Positions 13,740 through 14,128 of a DNA stretch of 14,128 nucleotides are shown piece by piece (positions within the stretch are counted from its first letter, which is position 1; each line of letters starts with the position of its first letter). The notes under the pieces were generated by a model, which was not told where the DNA came from, did not search any database, and saw nothing but the letters and a program-made list of their open reading frames with translations. The stretch lies in contig JAPLGF010000332.1 in assembly GCA_026390275.1 (NCBI GenBank), positions 1-14,128 of the forward strand, in the 5' to 3' direction. Made by a program: the position numbers and the translations under genes. The stretch comes from Candidatus Atribacteria bacterium (lineage in GTDB: Bacteria; Atribacterota; Atribacteria; Atribacterales; Atribacteraceae).

Positions 13740-13981
13740 TCTAAATAGTGACAGCTTACTCCTTCCAGTTTCTCCAGGTCTTGCTGTAAGTGTTTCGCTT
13801 CTTCCGGGTTGTTTCCCATTTCCAAAATGATTAACCCATCTTCCGTACAGGATTCCGGAGAGACCTCGTGGAGACCGAGCCGGGTCCGGATGTTGCATCC
13901 ATGTTTGGTCAAACACTCCTGAACCTTAGTTGCCTGATTCGAACGGGCACCTACTTTTACAATGAGAAGTTTATGAGCCAT
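13733..13981 (-). CDS. Small ferredoxin-fold protein resembling TM1266 / iron-only hydrogenase system regulator family
   Basis: An 82-residue protein with alternating strand-helix pattern: HKLLIVKVG, a helix around QATKVQECLTKHG, strands at IRTRLGLHEV and GLIILEMG, a helix at EEAKHLQQDLEKLEG and a last strand VSCHYLEM. This beta-alpha-beta layout and the RxGLHEV plus late GLIILE segments resemble the TM1266-like (ACT/NikR C-terminal-like) family, often found beside iron-only hydrogenase maturation genes. The assignment is by recognition and not certain. Cysteines at residues 23, 29, 45 and 77 show no clear cluster motif. ATG 13981 follows a perfect GGAGGTG (plus 13988-13994) by 6 bases; the TTG at 13996 falls in that site and is rejected. 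No DNA-binding domain is visible. It is divergent from a strong promoter reading out of the window. Confidence 0.7.
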   Translation of the reverse strand: MAHKLLIVKVGARSNQATKVQECLTKHGCNIRTRLGLHEVSPESCTEDGLIILEMGNNPEEAKHLQQDLEKLEGVSCHYLEM

Positions 13982-14000
13982 TGATTTCACCTCCAATGCT

Positions 14001-14009
14001 ATTGTATCA
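14001..14009 (-). promoter_or_regulatory. Candidate extended -10 promoter for the TM1266-like gene
   Basis: The minus strand reads TGATACAAT, an extended -10 (TGn plus TACAAT), with no good -35 box at 17 bases. Transcription would start near 13994, right at the ribosome binding site, giving a leader of only about 13 bases. Confidence 0.35.
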
Positions 14010-14032
14010 GAAAAATGGGTGTAAATTTATTC

Positions 14033-14061
14033 TTGACGGGATGAAAGAAGGGGGATATAAT
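14033..14061 (+). promoter_or_regulatory. Near-consensus sigma70/sigmaA promoter reading out of the window
   Basis: TTGACG (14033-14038) and a perfect TATAAT (14056-14061) are exactly 17 bases apart. Transcription should begin near 14068. The target gene lies mostly beyond the right edge. Confidence 0.75.
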
Positions 14062-14101
14062 TTAAAGGTGTTTATTCTACGACGAAAATGCTGAGAAAGG
14101 G

Positions 14102-14128
14102 ATGAGTAATCAGGAAAGGGATCAGAGA
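14102..14128 (+). CDS. Possible start of a gene cut by the right edge
   Basis: ATG 14102 opens a frame reading MSNQERDQR that is still open at the window end, 34 bases after the predicted transcription start. GAGAAAGGG lies directly upstream but ends right at the ATG, which is tight for a ribosome binding site. Nine codons are too few to identify a product. Confidence 0.35.

Noticed and set aside
13641..13916. 91-codon minus-strand ORF overlapping the TM1266-like gene
   Set aside because: It is out of frame with a gene that has a perfect ribosome binding site and a regular strand-helix pattern; its translation looks like low-grade Arg/Pro/Ser-rich shadow sequence.
1..14128. Search for CRISPR arrays, tRNA, transposases, phage or toxin-antitoxin genes
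   Set aside because: No repeated spacer pattern, cloverleaf, transposase motif or small two-gene toxin pair was seen on either strand.

Overview
This is a gene-dense bacterial chromosomal window of roughly even GC. It carries 15 well-supported protein genes, one of them cut by the left edge, plus a possible gene start at the right edge. No rRNA, tRNA, insertion sequence, phage gene or CRISPR array was seen. The gene set is housekeeping and core metabolism: thiamine salvage, type II fatty acid and phospholipid synthesis, thioredoxin and envelope proteins. A CmuA/MtaA-like URO-D-fold protein and a small ferredoxin-fold protein resembling the TM1266 iron-only-hydrogenase regulator family point to an anaerobe. 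The mix of VanW, NodB-type deacetylase, SurA/PpiD-type foldase and PlsY fits a Firmicute, Atribacterota, Synergistota or similar deep-branching lineage. The sequence alone does not settle the phylum.

Layout. (1) Positions 1-4462 (+) hold a thiamine operon, cytX-thiM-thiE-thiL-thiD. Each of its four junctions is a 4-base ATGA stop/start overlap. A possible 16-codon remnant follows in a GTGA overlap. (2) Positions 4501-4890 (-) hold an OsmC-family gene, which shares a promoter-bearing gap with (3) 5034-6679 (+), a lipoprotein gene followed closely by a URO-D-family gene. (4) Positions 6725-9106 (-) hold a membrane-anchored parvulin-type foldase gene and, downstream of it, a VanW-family gene. 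A good TTGACA-17-TAGTAT promoter drives the pair. (5) Positions 9241-13559 (+) hold a tight operon, fabZ-fabH-fabF-plsY-trxA-polysaccharide deacetylase. Here fabH and fabF both appear to start with TTG. (6) Positions 13560-13732 are a convergent intergenic stretch with inverted repeats and A/T runs. (7) Positions 13733-13981 (-) hold the TM1266-like gene. It is divergent from a near-consensus promoter (TTGACG-17-TATAAT) that fires towards the right edge.

How they work together. CytX is expected to import hydroxymethylpyrimidine (HMP). ThiD phosphorylates it to HMP-PP, ThiM phosphorylates the thiazole alcohol, ThiE joins the two, and ThiL makes thiamine diphosphate. The operon is therefore a complete salvage route from two precursors to the cofactor, with no de novo thiC or thiG visible. 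In the fatty acid operon FabH starts chains, FabF elongates them, FabZ dehydrates the hydroxyacyl-ACP, and PlsY moves acyl groups to glycerol-3-phosphate. The carrier protein, malonyl transacylase and both reductases must lie elsewhere. I found no clear novel defence, mobile or secretion system. The points worth a second look are the translational coupling, the TTG starts, departures from usual active-site motifs, and the unexplained structured intergenic stretch near 13.6 kb.
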